This document shows, piece by piece, positions 8,475-17,326 of a DNA stretch of 26,654 nt. The notes under the pieces were generated by a model. It was not told the DNA's origin. It ran no database searches and saw only the letters and a list, made by a program, of their open reading frames with translations. The position numbers and the translations under genes were made by a program. The DNA comes from DATCDR01 sp036510575 (GTDB lineage: Bacteria; Actinomycetota; Acidimicrobiia; Acidimicrobiales; Bog-793): the NCBI GenBank assembly GCA_036510575.1, contig DATCDR010000063.1, positions 1 to 26,654 on the forward strand. Reading direction: 5' to 3'. Positions within the stretch are counted from its first letter, which is position 1. Each line of letters starts with the position of its first letter.

Positions 8475-9920
8475 CTACGAGACAGCCTTCACGCCCTCGG
8501 CAAGGAGACCTATCAGGTCCTCGGCGGAGTCGAGTTCGATCAACCCGAGGGTCCTTCGTTCGATCTCATCGGCACGTGATTGACCGATCAGTTCGGTCAC
8601 CAGTCCATGGAATTTCGAGCGGATCTCGGCATTCGAGAGCGCCAGGTTTCTCGTCCCCTTCGCCTCGAGCACCTCGAGCTCCTCGGTGCTGCCGTCGATC
8701 CGCTCGATCGAAACGCGCGTCGCCCGCGGCGTCGCGGATCGCGCGGCGAGCTCATCGACGTCGACGTCGTGAATCACCACGGTCCGGTAGATCACGCTCC
8801 AGACATCGTCGGCGTCCATGCGCGAGGACGAGAACTGCGGCACGAAGACCGCCCCGTCAAGGAGCGCCACGGCTGCAACGTAGGCGACGTTCAGCTGCGC
8901 ACCAATCGAGGTGGTAGGGCGCTCGAGCCGCCAACCGTTGTGCTGGAAGGAGTCGTGCGTCAGCCGAATCGTCATGGAGGCAATGTTCTCGGCTCGGATC
9001 CCGAGTTCGTTCCTGGCGCGAAGCAACGCGTCGGCGACCGGGTGCGTGGTGCCGCCGCTCGCATAGGGCTTTACGAGGATGTTCATCAGCTCCCAACGCT
9101 TCCCGAGGTCGGCCGAGACTGCGTCGACGTCAGTTAGATGATCATCTGCGAACATCGCGAAAAAACCGCCGTACTCGCGCTCGAGAACGTCTTTGATCCC
9201 AGTGAACCCGCTCTCGGCGAGGGCGGCTGCAAGTACGCCGTTTCGAGCGCCGAACGCGTGGTTCATTCGCTTCACCATCGATTCGAACTGCGCCGACATC
9301 AAACCGGATGCCTGCGTGCCGGCGATGCTGATTGCGTCCTCGAACCCTCCGGCGTCGAGGCCCCGAAGCTTCGCAGCGGCGACCGCCGCGGCGAGCCCGC
9401 CATAGACGGCTCCCGAGTGCCAGCCGTGCCCGAGCATCGCGTGACCGCGCATGGCTACACCTAACCGAGGGCCGACTTCGAAACCAAGCGCGATAGCGAG
9501 CGCAAGTTCCGCACCACTCACCTGCCGTTCGAGGGCGCTCGTGGTCGCGAACGCAGCAGGAAGAACCACAGATGCGGAGTGCAACGGTCCGAGCTCGTGG
9601 TAGTCATCGAGCTCAAATCCCTGAATGAAGGTGCCGTTCAGTAGCGCTGCAGCGGTCGGCGTGAGTCCTCGATCCCATCCGACCACCACAGCAGGGCCGG
9701 CGCTCTCGAGTCTCGAGACAGCTTCGACCGCCCGCGCAGACCACGGGAGGTGCGCACCGACGAGGGCACATCCGATTCCGTCAAGGGTGATATGCGCGGC
9801 GCGCGTCATGACCGCAGCTGGGATGTCCCCGAGCCGGCTCGTAGCAAGAAATGTCGCGAGCCTGGTGGTTGGTCCCGGCGTCCGCTCCTGCTTATTGGAC
9901 TCGTCGCCTTGTTCACTCAT
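8475..9920 (-). CDS. MmgE/PrpD family protein (first copy)
   Basis: A 481-residue member of the MmgE/PrpD family, which includes 2-methylcitrate dehydratase PrpD, cis-aconitate decarboxylase and iminodisuccinate epimerase. The N-terminal helical domain carries the typical DGIGCALVGAH, LLNGTFIQGFELDDYHELGPLHSA and GHGWHSGAVYGGLAAAVAAA blocks. The C-terminal domain contains KPYASGGTTHPVADALL. The His and Asp of the DDYHxxxPLH(S/P) block are likely active-site residues in the family. I chose the ATG at 9920 because AGGAG precedes it by 8 bases; the frame is open to 9998. It is read away from a second, clearly diverged MmgE/PrpD gene at 10222. The reaction cannot be assigned; acting on a short carboxylic acid is a family-level inference. 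Confidence 0.88.
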   Translation of the reverse strand: MSEQGDESNKQERTPGPTTRLATFLATSRLGDIPAAVMTRAAHITLDGIGCALVGAHLPWSARAVEAVSRLESAGPAVVVGWDRGLTPTAAALLNGTFIQGFELDDYHELGPLHSASVVLPAAFATTSALERQVSGAELALAIALGFEVGPRLGVAMRGHAMLGHGWHSGAVYGGLAAAVAAAKLRGLDAGGFEDAISIAGTQASGLMSAQFESMVKRMNHAFGARNGVLAAALAESGFTGIKDVLEREYGGFFAMFADDHLTDVDAVSADLGKRWELMNILVKPYASGGTTHPVADALLRARNELGIRAENIASMTIRLTHDSFQHNGWRLERPTTSIGAQLNVAYVAAVALLDGAVFVPQFSSSRMDADDVWSVIYRTVVIHDVDVDELAARSATPRATRVSIERIDGSTEELEVLEAKGTRNLALSNAEIRSKFHGLVTELIGQSRADEIERRTLGLIELDSAEDLIGLLAEGVKAVS

Positions 9921-10221
9921 CGACGCTGCTCCTGACTTCATCCTCGGCATGCTGCCAGACCGTCTAGGTGTTGTCCTGCGACTGGAGTCGAACAGCACTC
10001 ATCATCGCATCGCCCCGATATCTCCTCCGCGGCGAGCTTCACCTCGAAAGCGTCGGCCACTTCGAGCTCTGGTGATCGTCCCGATGATTAGGTGCGAAAC
10101 TGCAGCGGATAGCGGCACGCCGTCGGGGATCTCAAAGCGATCCTCGAATCAGCGAGCGTAACCACCCACCGGCAACGGTCGCCTCGACCGCCGTCTTAGT
10201 CACGGAAGTAGGTGCGAGATA
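9921..10221. promoter_or_regulatory. Divergent intergenic region between two MmgE/PrpD genes
   Basis: This 301-base non-coding stretch separates two divergent MmgE/PrpD genes and must hold both promoters unless other starts are used. No convincing long palindrome, -35/-10 pair or repeat was found by eye. The two ends carry the ribosome binding sites (AGGAG on the minus side, AGGTG on the plus side). Confidence 0.45.
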
Positions 10222-11568
10222 GTGCCCGAAGAGACCAGGCAACTCGGCGAATTTGTCGTCGCCCTCGCAACCGAGGCGATACCAGGCACGGTGCGGGAGC
10301 GGCTCCGCTACCTCACCCTCGACAATCTCGCGAGCGGCTACATCGGCAGTCGCCAGTCCTGTTACCGGATCGCCCACGCGGTTATTGCCGACCTCGGTGG
10401 AGTCGGGTCCTCACACGTCTTCGGAAGCCCGGTTGGGCTCGACATATCGCGCGCGAGCCTCTTGAACGGCGTAGCAATCGGAGCGTTCGAGACGGATCAC
10501 CCGAACGCCGGCTCCCATGCCGGCGGCGCAGTCTTCCCGGCAGTGCTGGCGCTCGGTGACGCACTCGGTGCAAGCGGCGAGGTGGCGATGCGTGCGCTCG
10601 TCGCCGGTTACGAGGTGAACAGCCGGATCGCCATGGCCCAGACGAACAAGGCGGAGCAGGTCCGGGGCTTTCACAATCCCGGCATCAGCGGCCCCTTGGC
10701 CTCGGCCGCAGCGTGTTCGCTCCTTCTTGGTCTCTCGCTCGATCAGACACTGGCTGCACTCGGCATCGCCGCCTCGCACTCTGCTGGGCTCATCGAGTAC
10801 GTGTGGACGGGCGCGATGACCAAACGACTCCACCTAGGTCGAGCGGCGCAAATGGGCCTCGAGTCGGCTCTGCTCGCGCGTCAGGGCTTCACGGGTCCTC
10901 CGACGATCCTCGAGGGTGAGTACGGTTATCTACAGGCGTTCTCCCCAGAGCCGATCGTCTCCCACTTGACTACAGAGCTCGGCTCGCGATGGTTCCTCGA
11001 AGAGACCAGGGTCAAGTCCCTCCCGGGTCACGGCACAGCACAGCCGTTCGCTCCCGTTCTCGCCGAGTGGCGTTCAAGGGGTATCGATCCGACGCGAATC
11101 GACCGAATCGAGATCACCACCTCTGAGCAGGGAACCGAGGAGCGCTTCCTGGACGCGTCACCAGATACTGTCCTCGGCGCCCAGTACTCCATGCCGTTCA
11201 TGACCGCCCTCGCGATCGTGCGCGGCGTCGACGGTCTGATCGATCTCACTGAAGAGACGCTCGATGACGACCTGCTAAAGCGGGTCGCGTCGAGAGTGAC
11301 GATCGCGGTGGACGAACGCTTCCAGGGCAAGGGCATCGAGGCCGGCGGCGAAGTCACCATCGAGGTCGACGGCGATCGTGAGGTTCTACCTGCCCCAGGT
11401 CTACCGAGCCTGTCGCTGCAAGCGATGCGCGAGCTGTGCGAGAGCAAGCTCGAGCGCTACTCCGCAGGTGTGGTCCCTGCCGCTCGCATCTCCGAAATCG
11501 TCGGAGTCGTTCACCACTTCGAGGAAATGACGACCATCGGCGAGCTTTCTAAGCTCGTCTTCGGTTAG
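10222..11568 (+). CDS. MmgE/PrpD family protein (second copy)
   Basis: A 448-residue MmgE/PrpD protein starting with GTG; AGGTG lies 7 bases upstream. It carries the family blocks LTLDNLASGYIGSRQS, LLNGVAIGAFETDHPNAGSHAGG, GFHNPGISGPLASAAA, VWTGAMTKRLHLGRAAQMG and VKSLPGHGTAQPFAPVL. The ETDHPNAGSHAGG block corresponds to the first copy's DDYHELGPLHSA, but the sequences are otherwise strongly diverged, so this is an old paralogue, not a recent duplication. The active-site-like His and Asp residues are retained. The protein ends at TTIGELSKLVFG. What follows is a decayed region with an ABC permease remnant. Substrate unknown; a dehydratase, decarboxylase or epimerase role is possible from the family. 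Confidence 0.88.
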   Translation: MPEETRQLGEFVVALATEAIPGTVRERLRYLTLDNLASGYIGSRQSCYRIAHAVIADLGGVGSSHVFGSPVGLDISRASLLNGVAIGAFETDHPNAGSHAGGAVFPAVLALGDALGASGEVAMRALVAGYEVNSRIAMAQTNKAEQVRGFHNPGISGPLASAAACSLLLGLSLDQTLAALGIAASHSAGLIEYVWTGAMTKRLHLGRAAQMGLESALLARQGFTGPPTILEGEYGYLQAFSPEPIVSHLTTELGSRWFLEETRVKSLPGHGTAQPFAPVLAEWRSRGIDPTRIDRIEITTSEQGTEERFLDASPDTVLGAQYSMPFMTALAIVRGVDGLIDLTEETLDDDLLKRVASRVTIAVDERFQGKGIEAGGEVTIEVDGDREVLPAPGLPSLSLQAMRELCESKLERYSAGVVPAARISEIVGVVHHFEEMTTIGELSKLVFG

Positions 11569-11862
11569 TCGCCGTCAAAACTCGACCGGACGAACCGCTC
11601 GAGAACCCTGCTCGGGGAAATTCTCGGCGACTTCGACGAGCCGGATTTACGACGCGTGACGCGTTCCCGGCGAGCTTCGCAGCGACAACGGATTTCGACC
11701 CGAGACTCTCTCCGCGGCGTCGAAATACGCACCGACCGCCCTGCCCGAGCAGTTCTGCATATCGAATGCCCGAACGGCCATAGCGCCGTACTGCTGACTG
11801 CCGCCTCGCCCGCCTTGTTGAAATCATCAAGGCTTCGCGTCGCCAGCGCGCCAATAGGGCTC
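11569..11862. other. Decayed or non-coding stretch upstream of the permease remnant
   Basis: About 294 bases with no recognisable intact gene. The frame that later encodes the permease C-terminus is open across it but has no permease-like content here. Short peptides in other frames are broken by stops. It is most easily read as the junction of an old deletion that removed most of a transporter operon. Confidence 0.4.
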
Positions 11863-12084
11863 GTTACAGAGGTAGCGCGCGAGCTGCTTGTCGGAGGCGC
11901 TGTGATCACCGAGGTCGTATTCGGCCTTCCTGGCCTCGGCTACACCGCGGTGCAGGCCATCACGAATCAAGACCTTCCGGTAATTATCGGCGTCGTGATC
12001 GTCACCTCTGCGGCCGTCGTCGTCGCCAATCTCCTAGTCGACATGGGCTATGCGATGCTCGATCCGCGCGTACGGCTGCACTGA
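11863..12084 (+). pseudogene. C-terminal remnant of a DppB-type peptide/nickel ABC transporter permease
   Basis: The last ~73 codons of this frame match the C-terminal end of DppB/OppB-type inner-membrane permeases: LLVGGAVITEVVFGLPGLG (coupling-helix region), TNQDLPVIIGVVIV, a terminal membrane helix, and LVDMGYAMLDPRVRLH ending right at the stop. A full-length protein has about 300-330 residues, and the N-terminal three quarters are missing. Frame-continuous codons upstream (from 11656) are not permease-like. No DppC, ATPase or binding-protein gene follows. This is therefore a truncated gene, probably the scar of a deletion or rearrangement next to the MmgE/PrpD gene. Confidence 0.85.
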
Positions 12085-12248
12085 CGCTGCAGATCCGCGC
12101 CGGGTCCGCCAGGATCGATTCGACAAAAATGGCGACTATGGCGTGAGCTTCCTCAGGCGCGAGCCGACGAGGCAAGGAGCGTCCAAACCAAGGACGCGCA
12201 GCACACGAGCCGAGTGCTTGCGTGCTGCCGCCGACGTATTCTGAGCAG

Positions 12249-12593
12249 ATGAGCGACGACCAGATCGATCCATCGGTAGCTCCAAGCGGCAGCGGCTGCG
12301 TTGAGTGTCTCGAGGCCGGCGGCTGGTGGCTCCATCTGCGGCGCTGTGCGAAGTGCGGGCACGTCGGGTGCTGTGACTCATCACCATCGCAGCACGCGTC
12401 CGCGCACGCGAGGACTACGGGCCATGCGGTGATCCAGAGCTTCGAACCAGGCGAGGAGTGGTTTTGGGACTTTACCGCTGAGGACTTCTGTGAAGGCTCT
12501 GCGCTCGCTCCCCCCGACCACCATCCGCTCGACCAGCCGACACCTGGTCCGAGCGGCCGCGTCCCTAGAGATTGGCAGCAACACCTTCACTGA
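12249..12593 (+). CDS. UBP-type zinc finger domain protein
   Basis: A 114-residue small protein with a single zf-UBP domain. The ligand-rich core reads CVECLEAGGWWLHLRRCAKCGHVGCC, followed by SSPSQHASAHARTTGHAVIQSFEPGEEW; the Cys and His residues form the cross-braced zinc sites seen in ubiquitin-specific protease zinc fingers. In bacteria this domain occurs alone or fused to other modules and its partner is unknown. I chose the ATG at 12249 (MSDDQID); an upstream in-frame ATG at 12222 is possible. The tail after residue 80 is rich in Pro and Asp and lacks structure. It is convergent with the PH-domain gene. A ubiquitin-related role should not be assumed in a bacterium. Confidence 0.88.
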   Translation: MSDDQIDPSVAPSGSGCVECLEAGGWWLHLRRCAKCGHVGCCDSSPSQHASAHARTTGHAVIQSFEPGEEWFWDFTAEDFCEGSALAPPDHHPLDQPTPGPSGRVPRDWQQHLH

Positions 12594-12701
12594 TCCCGGG
12601 CCCTTCGGAGCACAGCGGAGCATCTAGGTGCCAGCGCTGGTTGTAACGCAACTCCACGACTGACGTTAGAACTCGGGCGACCCGCTACCACGCTCGATTG
12701 G

Positions 12702-13187
12702 TCACGCGGCAAGGTGACTCGTGAGCGACTCGCCGAAGTGATGCTCGAGGGCGATTCGCGTGAGTTCTCGACTTCGCGATCGACGACCTGTCCGCAGTGA
12801 ATTGATCTGGATGTGCGAACCGTCCTCGAGAAGCAGGTACGGCATCTGATCTGGAGCAGAAATCGTCTCCCTCCAATTCAGCTCGCTCATCATGGCCGAG
12901 CCCCACTTGAAGCCGATGATCTCTGATATGGGGACCGAATAGCTTCGAAACCAGTTCTTGATCACCGCGGTGTTCCCGACTACCGCAACGCTTAGGCGAA
13001 GCAACGCTCGAAGCGAGAGGACGAGACCCAAAGCAGCGACGAGGAGCAGTGGGCTGGCGAGAGCAGGCGCACCTCGACGGATGGAAGTGGTCCCCGCGAA
13101 TGCCGTCACCAGAAAGAACGTCGCGAAACTCAAAGCAAGGGTGATGGCTCTCGGGCTCCGTAGGAGACCCGACTTCTCTTCTTCCAT
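12702..13187 (-). CDS. Small membrane protein with bacterial PH-like domain
   Basis: A 161-residue protein with a short acidic N-terminus (MEEEKSG), two membrane helices (LALSFATFFLVTAFAG and SPLLLVAALGLVLSLRALL) and a C-terminal beta-rich part. That part includes VVGNTAVIKNWFRSYSVPISEIIGFKWG, typical of bPH domain families (PF10756-like) common in actinobacteria. These proteins are thought to be envelope-associated, but no biochemical role is known. I chose the ATG at 13187, with AGGT about 10 bases upstream; the open frame extends to 13319 with non-conserved residues. It lies 252 bases downstream of the ABC exporter genes on the same strand and may or may not be co-transcribed. Confidence 0.75.
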   Translation of the reverse strand: MEEEKSGLLRSPRAITLALSFATFFLVTAFAGTTSIRRGAPALASPLLLVAALGLVLSLRALLRLSVAVVGNTAVIKNWFRSYSVPISEIIGFKWGSAMMSELNWRETISAPDQMPYLLLEDGSHIQINSLRTGRRSRSRELTRIALEHHFGESLTSHLAA

Positions 13188-13439
13188 CGCTGGTCTACCT
13201 AACTTAACCGAGGGATATTCAGCTGTAAATACGGCATTAACCACCGAAAAGTTGAGGCGCGTTTCGGAGTGACGGAGCGTCTCGGAGTTGCATCTCATCG
13301 CCAGCACGCTCGCCCACACGACGACCGCTCACGAATCCGGGATGATGAGCGAGTCATCTCGGCAGCTGATGTGCCACATCGCTGGAGATCGCCAGCTGAG
13401 TGGCCTGCGAATTTCGATCGTCGACTCCGCTCAGGTTGC

Positions 13440-15227
13440 TCAGCGGTAGGCGCGAGCTTGCAACGTGAAGAGCTCCGCGTAGAGGCCTCCCAGCGCTAGC
13501 AACTCCTCGTGACTCCCCTGTTCCACGACGCGGCCACGATCGAGTACCACGATGAGGTCGGCCAGGCGAACCGTCGAGAAGCGATGGGAGACGAGCAACG
13601 TGACGGCCGAGGAGTTGCCCGCGTTCACGCGAGCCGCGCGCCCATAGCGCTCGAAGAGCTGAGCTTCGGTGATCGCATCGAGTGAGGCCGTTGGCTCGTC
13701 GAGGATCAACAGCAACGGCGCGCGTCGCATCATCGCCCGCCCGAGCGCGAGCTTTTGCCACTGCCCGCCGGACAGCTCTCGCCCTTCGTCGAACTTACGG
13801 CCGAGCTGGAGAGCGAGGTCGTCGTCCAATGCCGAGAGAACGTCGGTCGCTCCGGCACGCTCAAGTGCGTCACGAATACTCGGCTCGTGCTCGATGTGTG
13901 AGAGATCTCCTACACCGACTACTTGGCGCGCGAGGAACTCGAATCGGGTGAAGTCCTGGAACCCCGCGGCAGTTTCGGCTCGCCACTTCGACGCGTCGAT
14001 CCGGGCCAGATCCACGCCGTCAACGAGGATCTGGCCGGCAGTCGGCTCGTACATTCGGAGTAGGAGCTTGGCGATGGTCGTCTTGCCCGCGCCGTTCTCT
14101 CCGACGATCGCGACCGTCTTCCCAGCTGGAAGTAGGAGATCCACTCCCTCGAGGATCGCGTCGCTAGATCCGGGGTAGCTAAAGCTCACGTCGCGCAACT
14201 CGATGCCGGCGCGAAGCCCGACTGGTGGCTCGACCGGCGCACCCGCCGCCTGCTCGTCGCCTCGGGCATACTCGACGAGCCAGGCGAAGTGCTCTGCTGT
14301 TCTAAAGGCGCCAGATGTGGAGCCGAGCGAGTTCGCTAGTAGGCCTACCTGCCCATTCAGCTGTGTGGCCAGCGCGACGATGAGCACCAGGTCACCGGCG
14401 CTCAGGCCACCGGAGGTTGCGCTATGCGCGATAACGACGAGCGCGCCAGTGAATCCGGCGCCGAAAACGGCCCAGCCAAGTGACTCGGTAAGGCTGATCT
14501 TTAACTGGACGTCGGCAAGCATTCGGTCCGCCTCATCGAAAGTTGCGGTGTGGCGTCGGCGAATCTCCCGCTGAATGCCAAACGTTCGAATCTCCCGCCC
14601 GGCGGGCTCTGTTGATCCGAGCCCGAAGATGGCGAGCTGCATCCGCCACAGCGGCCAGATGTGGTCCCAGGCACGGTTGTACCAACGGCGACCGACAAGC
14701 GTCGCGACGATAGCTGGGGCAAGGAACAGCGGAAGTAACCCGAGCACCGGCTTGGTCCCGGCAAGTACGGCGACCGTGATGACCAAGCGCAGACCGACGG
14801 CGGCACCGGTCGCCAGCGTGTTCGGCAGACCCGCCAGATTCTGTCGGTTCTCGGAGACCTCCTGCAGGCGATCGAGGATGTCGGGCTGCTCGTAGTGCGC
14901 CACGCCGACGATGGATGAACTCAGCTCTGCAAGCTCGGAATCGACTGCGAGCAGCGTCCGGTCTGTCATGCCGGCGCGAATGATGAACGCCGCCCAGGAC
15001 CCGGCGATGGTTACGACTACGGCGATCCCGAGCACGACGAGACCGTCGACAATGCCCGACGCGCGGCGATCGACAACGGCGTTCGTCACAAACTTAAGGC
15101 CGTAGGAGGCCACGATCGCGCTCGCTTGGCTCACGAAAATCAGGACGACGCCCGCGCCCGAGCGCCACGCGTCGATCCGAAATGGATAGGCGGCAAGCAG
15201 GCGAGCGGCCCGCAGCTTCTTAACCAC
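13440..15227 (-). CDS. ABC exporter, fused membrane and ATPase domains (second subunit)
   Basis: A 595-residue half-transporter. Residues ~1-320 hold about six membrane helices, and the C-terminal ~240 residues are the nucleotide-binding domain: Walker A GENGAGKT, Q-loop GFQDF, signature LSGGQWQ, Walker B LLLILDEPTASLD, and H-loop LLVSHRFSTV. The GTG start at 15227 overlaps the end of the upstream ABC gene by 8 bases, so the two are probably translationally coupled and the proteins form a heterodimer. The open frame to 15299 lies inside the upstream gene. Such pairs export lipids, peptides or drugs. The FQDFTRFEFLARQVVGVGDL region matches an actinobacterial subfamily often found near peptide biosynthesis genes. 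No precursor peptide or modification enzyme is visible here, so the substrate is unknown. Confidence 0.88.
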   Translation of the reverse strand: MVKKLRAARLLAAYPFRIDAWRSGAGVVLIFVSQASAIVASYGLKFVTNAVVDRRASGIVDGLVVLGIAVVVTIAGSWAAFIIRAGMTDRTLLAVDSELAELSSSIVGVAHYEQPDILDRLQEVSENRQNLAGLPNTLATGAAVGLRLVITVAVLAGTKPVLGLLPLFLAPAIVATLVGRRWYNRAWDHIWPLWRMQLAIFGLGSTEPAGREIRTFGIQREIRRRHTATFDEADRMLADVQLKISLTESLGWAVFGAGFTGALVVIAHSATSGGLSAGDLVLIVALATQLNGQVGLLANSLGSTSGAFRTAEHFAWLVEYARGDEQAAGAPVEPPVGLRAGIELRDVSFSYPGSSDAILEGVDLLLPAGKTVAIVGENGAGKTTIAKLLLRMYEPTAGQILVDGVDLARIDASKWRAETAAGFQDFTRFEFLARQVVGVGDLSHIEHEPSIRDALERAGATDVLSALDDDLALQLGRKFDEGRELSGGQWQKLALGRAMMRRAPLLLILDEPTASLDAITEAQLFERYGRAARVNAGNSSAVTLLVSHRFSTVRLADLIVVLDRGRVVEQGSHEELLALGGLYAELFTLQARAYR

Positions 15228-17070
15228 TGCCGGCAGCCTCGTCGGCAAACCGCTCCGCTTGCACCGCGAACATCGCCGCGTACCGCCCGCCAAGCGCAAC
15301 GAGCTCGTCGTGCGAACCCAGCTCGCTTACCGAGCCACCCTCAAGCACGGCGATACGTTCGGCCCTACGCACGGTCGAAAACCGGTGGGAGACAATGATC
15401 GAGGTTCGCCCAGCGGTGAGCTCGAGGAATCGATCGTAAAAGGCCGCCTCCTGGCGGACGTCGAGGTGCGCTGTCGGCTCGTCGAGCACGAGGATGCCTG
15501 CGCCGAGCTGCGCCGCGTAGAGCGCCCGCGCCAATGCCACGCGCTGCCACTCGCCACCGGAGAGGTCAACGCCGCCAAACTGCCGACTGAGCGGCGTCTG
15601 CCATCCAGATGGGAGCGAACGCTCTAGACCACCGAGACTCGCCTGCTCAGTGACGATTTCGAGGACCTCGAGATCAAGGTCTGAGCCGAGCGTGACGTTG
15701 TCCTGCAACGTCCACGGATAGTGGACAAAGTCCTGGAAGACGGCTGCCGTGCGTCGCTGCCAAGCCCTCGGGTCGAGCTCGCGAAGGTCGACACCGTCGA
15801 CGGTCACACGACCGATCGTCGGGTCATAGAGCCGTGTGAGGAGCTTGAGCAAGGTGGTCTTGCCCGCGCCATTCTCGCCGACGAGAGCGAGACTTCTACC
15901 TGCGGGAATCTCGAGATCAAGATGGTCGACTACGGGGCGCTTCACTCCCGGGTACGAGAAGCTGACGTTCTCAAAGCGAATCTCGTGCCGAGGTAGATCG
16001 CCCGCTTCACTTGACCCAGAGAGCGCGACGCGGGGCGTGGACACGTTGTCTTCGAGCTCGACCATCGAGTCGAACGTGTCGATACCGAGCTCGACGTGCG
16101 TATCGGTTTCGCTCACGTTGACAACGGTGAGTGCGCTGCGGACCGCCTGGAGCACGACGACGAGCTCCCCGAGTGAGATCGCGCCGCGGAGGGCGTCATG
16201 TGCCGCGGATGCCGCGATGGCGATGACGACCACGATGATTGGCACCGCTCCGAGCGCAACGTCCGAGATCGTCTTCCGTCGTCGCGACCAGATCGGCTCC
16301 ATCGCCCGCAGCCACTCGGCGCGCAACCACGTAACCAGCCACTCACCGAGACCAAAGACTCGGGTCTCCTTCTCTGCGCCTGGCTGCAGCACGAGATCAC
16401 GCAGGTAGTTCGAGCGCCGGAGCGTACCGATCTGGCCGATCTGTGCCGTCACGATCTCCAAGTGCGCGAGCCGGACCCTGCGAACTGAGTGGACAACCGC
16501 CGCGAGTAGCACCAGGCCTGCCCACCAGCGATAGACGAATACGAGCACGAGCCCGCCAGCGCCGCCGAGCCGGATCGTCCACCGGTTCACGAGACCGACA
16601 ACCGCCCAGCGGGTTCCGATCCAGCGGATCGCGGCAGCGCGATCGAGCACATTTCGCAGCTCTGGATCCTCGAGGTGCGCGATCGAGGCCGGCTCGACTT
16701 CTGCGGCGAAGATTCGCTGAAAGATCTCTGCACGCAGTCGCATCGCAAGCCGGTCGCCCATCGCGCGCAACAGCGGTCCGATGATCTGGTCAAGCGCGAA
16801 TAAGGCGCCGGTGAGAAGGAGCGTGTCGTCCAGGCGCCCCGCCGCCACCGAGCGACTTCCCTGGTGGACAGCAGGTCCGATGAGCGATACCGCCCGGCCA
16901 ACCGACAACATCAAAAGCGGCGGAACTAGACCAGTGAGAAGCAACAAGACGAGCACGAGCGCGGCGAGCGATGGTGCGGTGCAGACCGTCGCACGCACGA
17001 ACGCGAGATGTAAGCGTGCGCTCCTGGGGTCGGCCTGCCACCAGGGGCGTGTCGGCACAGCCGTCGCCAC
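15220..17070 (-). CDS. ABC exporter, fused membrane and ATPase domains (first subunit)
   Basis: A 616-residue half-transporter with an N-terminal membrane domain (about six helices, beginning after PWWQADPRSARLHLAF) and a C-terminal ATPase domain: Walker A GENGAGKTTLLKLL, Q-loop VFQDF, signature LSGGEWQRVALARAL, Walker B ILVLDEPTAHLD, and H-loop IIVSHRFSTVRRAER. I chose the GTG at 17070 because GGGAGG lies 7 bases upstream; a TTG at 17124 would add 18 weakly conserved residues. It overlaps the following ABC gene by 8 bases. Both NBDs keep all catalytic motifs, so both sites may be active. It is divergent from a Rieske oxygenase gene starting at 17327, with a 256-base shared intergenic region. 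Confidence 0.88.
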   Translation of the reverse strand: MATAVPTRPWWQADPRSARLHLAFVRATVCTAPSLAALVLVLLLLTGLVPPLLMLSVGRAVSLIGPAVHQGSRSVAAGRLDDTLLLTGALFALDQIIGPLLRAMGDRLAMRLRAEIFQRIFAAEVEPASIAHLEDPELRNVLDRAAAIRWIGTRWAVVGLVNRWTIRLGGAGGLVLVFVYRWWAGLVLLAAVVHSVRRVRLAHLEIVTAQIGQIGTLRRSNYLRDLVLQPGAEKETRVFGLGEWLVTWLRAEWLRAMEPIWSRRRKTISDVALGAVPIIVVVIAIAASAAHDALRGAISLGELVVVLQAVRSALTVVNVSETDTHVELGIDTFDSMVELEDNVSTPRVALSGSSEAGDLPRHEIRFENVSFSYPGVKRPVVDHLDLEIPAGRSLALVGENGAGKTTLLKLLTRLYDPTIGRVTVDGVDLRELDPRAWQRRTAAVFQDFVHYPWTLQDNVTLGSDLDLEVLEIVTEQASLGGLERSLPSGWQTPLSRQFGGVDLSGGEWQRVALARALYAAQLGAGILVLDEPTAHLDVRQEAAFYDRFLELTAGRTSIIVSHRFSTVRRAERIAVLEGGSVSELGSHDELVALGGRYAAMFAVQAERFADEAAGSG

Positions 17071-17326
17071 GACTTCACCTCCCGAACGGTCCAGACGCGG
17101 CCCCGCGGGCGTCTGGGTCGCCAATTATCGCATGCAGGCACAGACGAGACTTCGGACTACGAAGCCGTTCCTCGCTGGCTAGAACTCCGGCCGGGCGGCG
17201 TACCCTTACGTGCACTTGCGACAATGACTGTCGTCGTCGAGCCGGCGCGTAGAGTCGTCGCCCCGTGAGCCAGACTGTTGGCGTGCTCTCCGAGCACCGT
17301 TCAGCTCCCTCGGGGATCGGAGTGAG
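17071..17326. promoter_or_regulatory. Divergent intergenic region between ABC exporter and Rieske oxygenase genes
   Basis: This 256-base region should contain two divergent promoters. A short perfect inverted repeat, CGACA-atgac-TGTCG (17219-17233), lies about 95 bases before the oxygenase ATG and could be an operator half of a small regulator site, but 5-bp arms are common by chance. No other structure was seen. Confidence 0.3.

Noticed and set aside
11676..11810. A peptide in another frame near 11676-11800 (including PETLSAASKYAPTALPEQF) looked vaguely like the C-terminus of a luciferase-like oxidoreductase.
   Set aside because: The match is weak, the frame is broken by stops on both sides, and no conserved motif is present, so I cannot separate it from chance.
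12634..12652. The small palindrome CCAGCGCTGG and a nearby GTTG/CAAC stem looked like a terminator between convergent genes.
   Set aside because: Both stems are very short and lack a T-tract; such sequences are common in GC-rich DNA.
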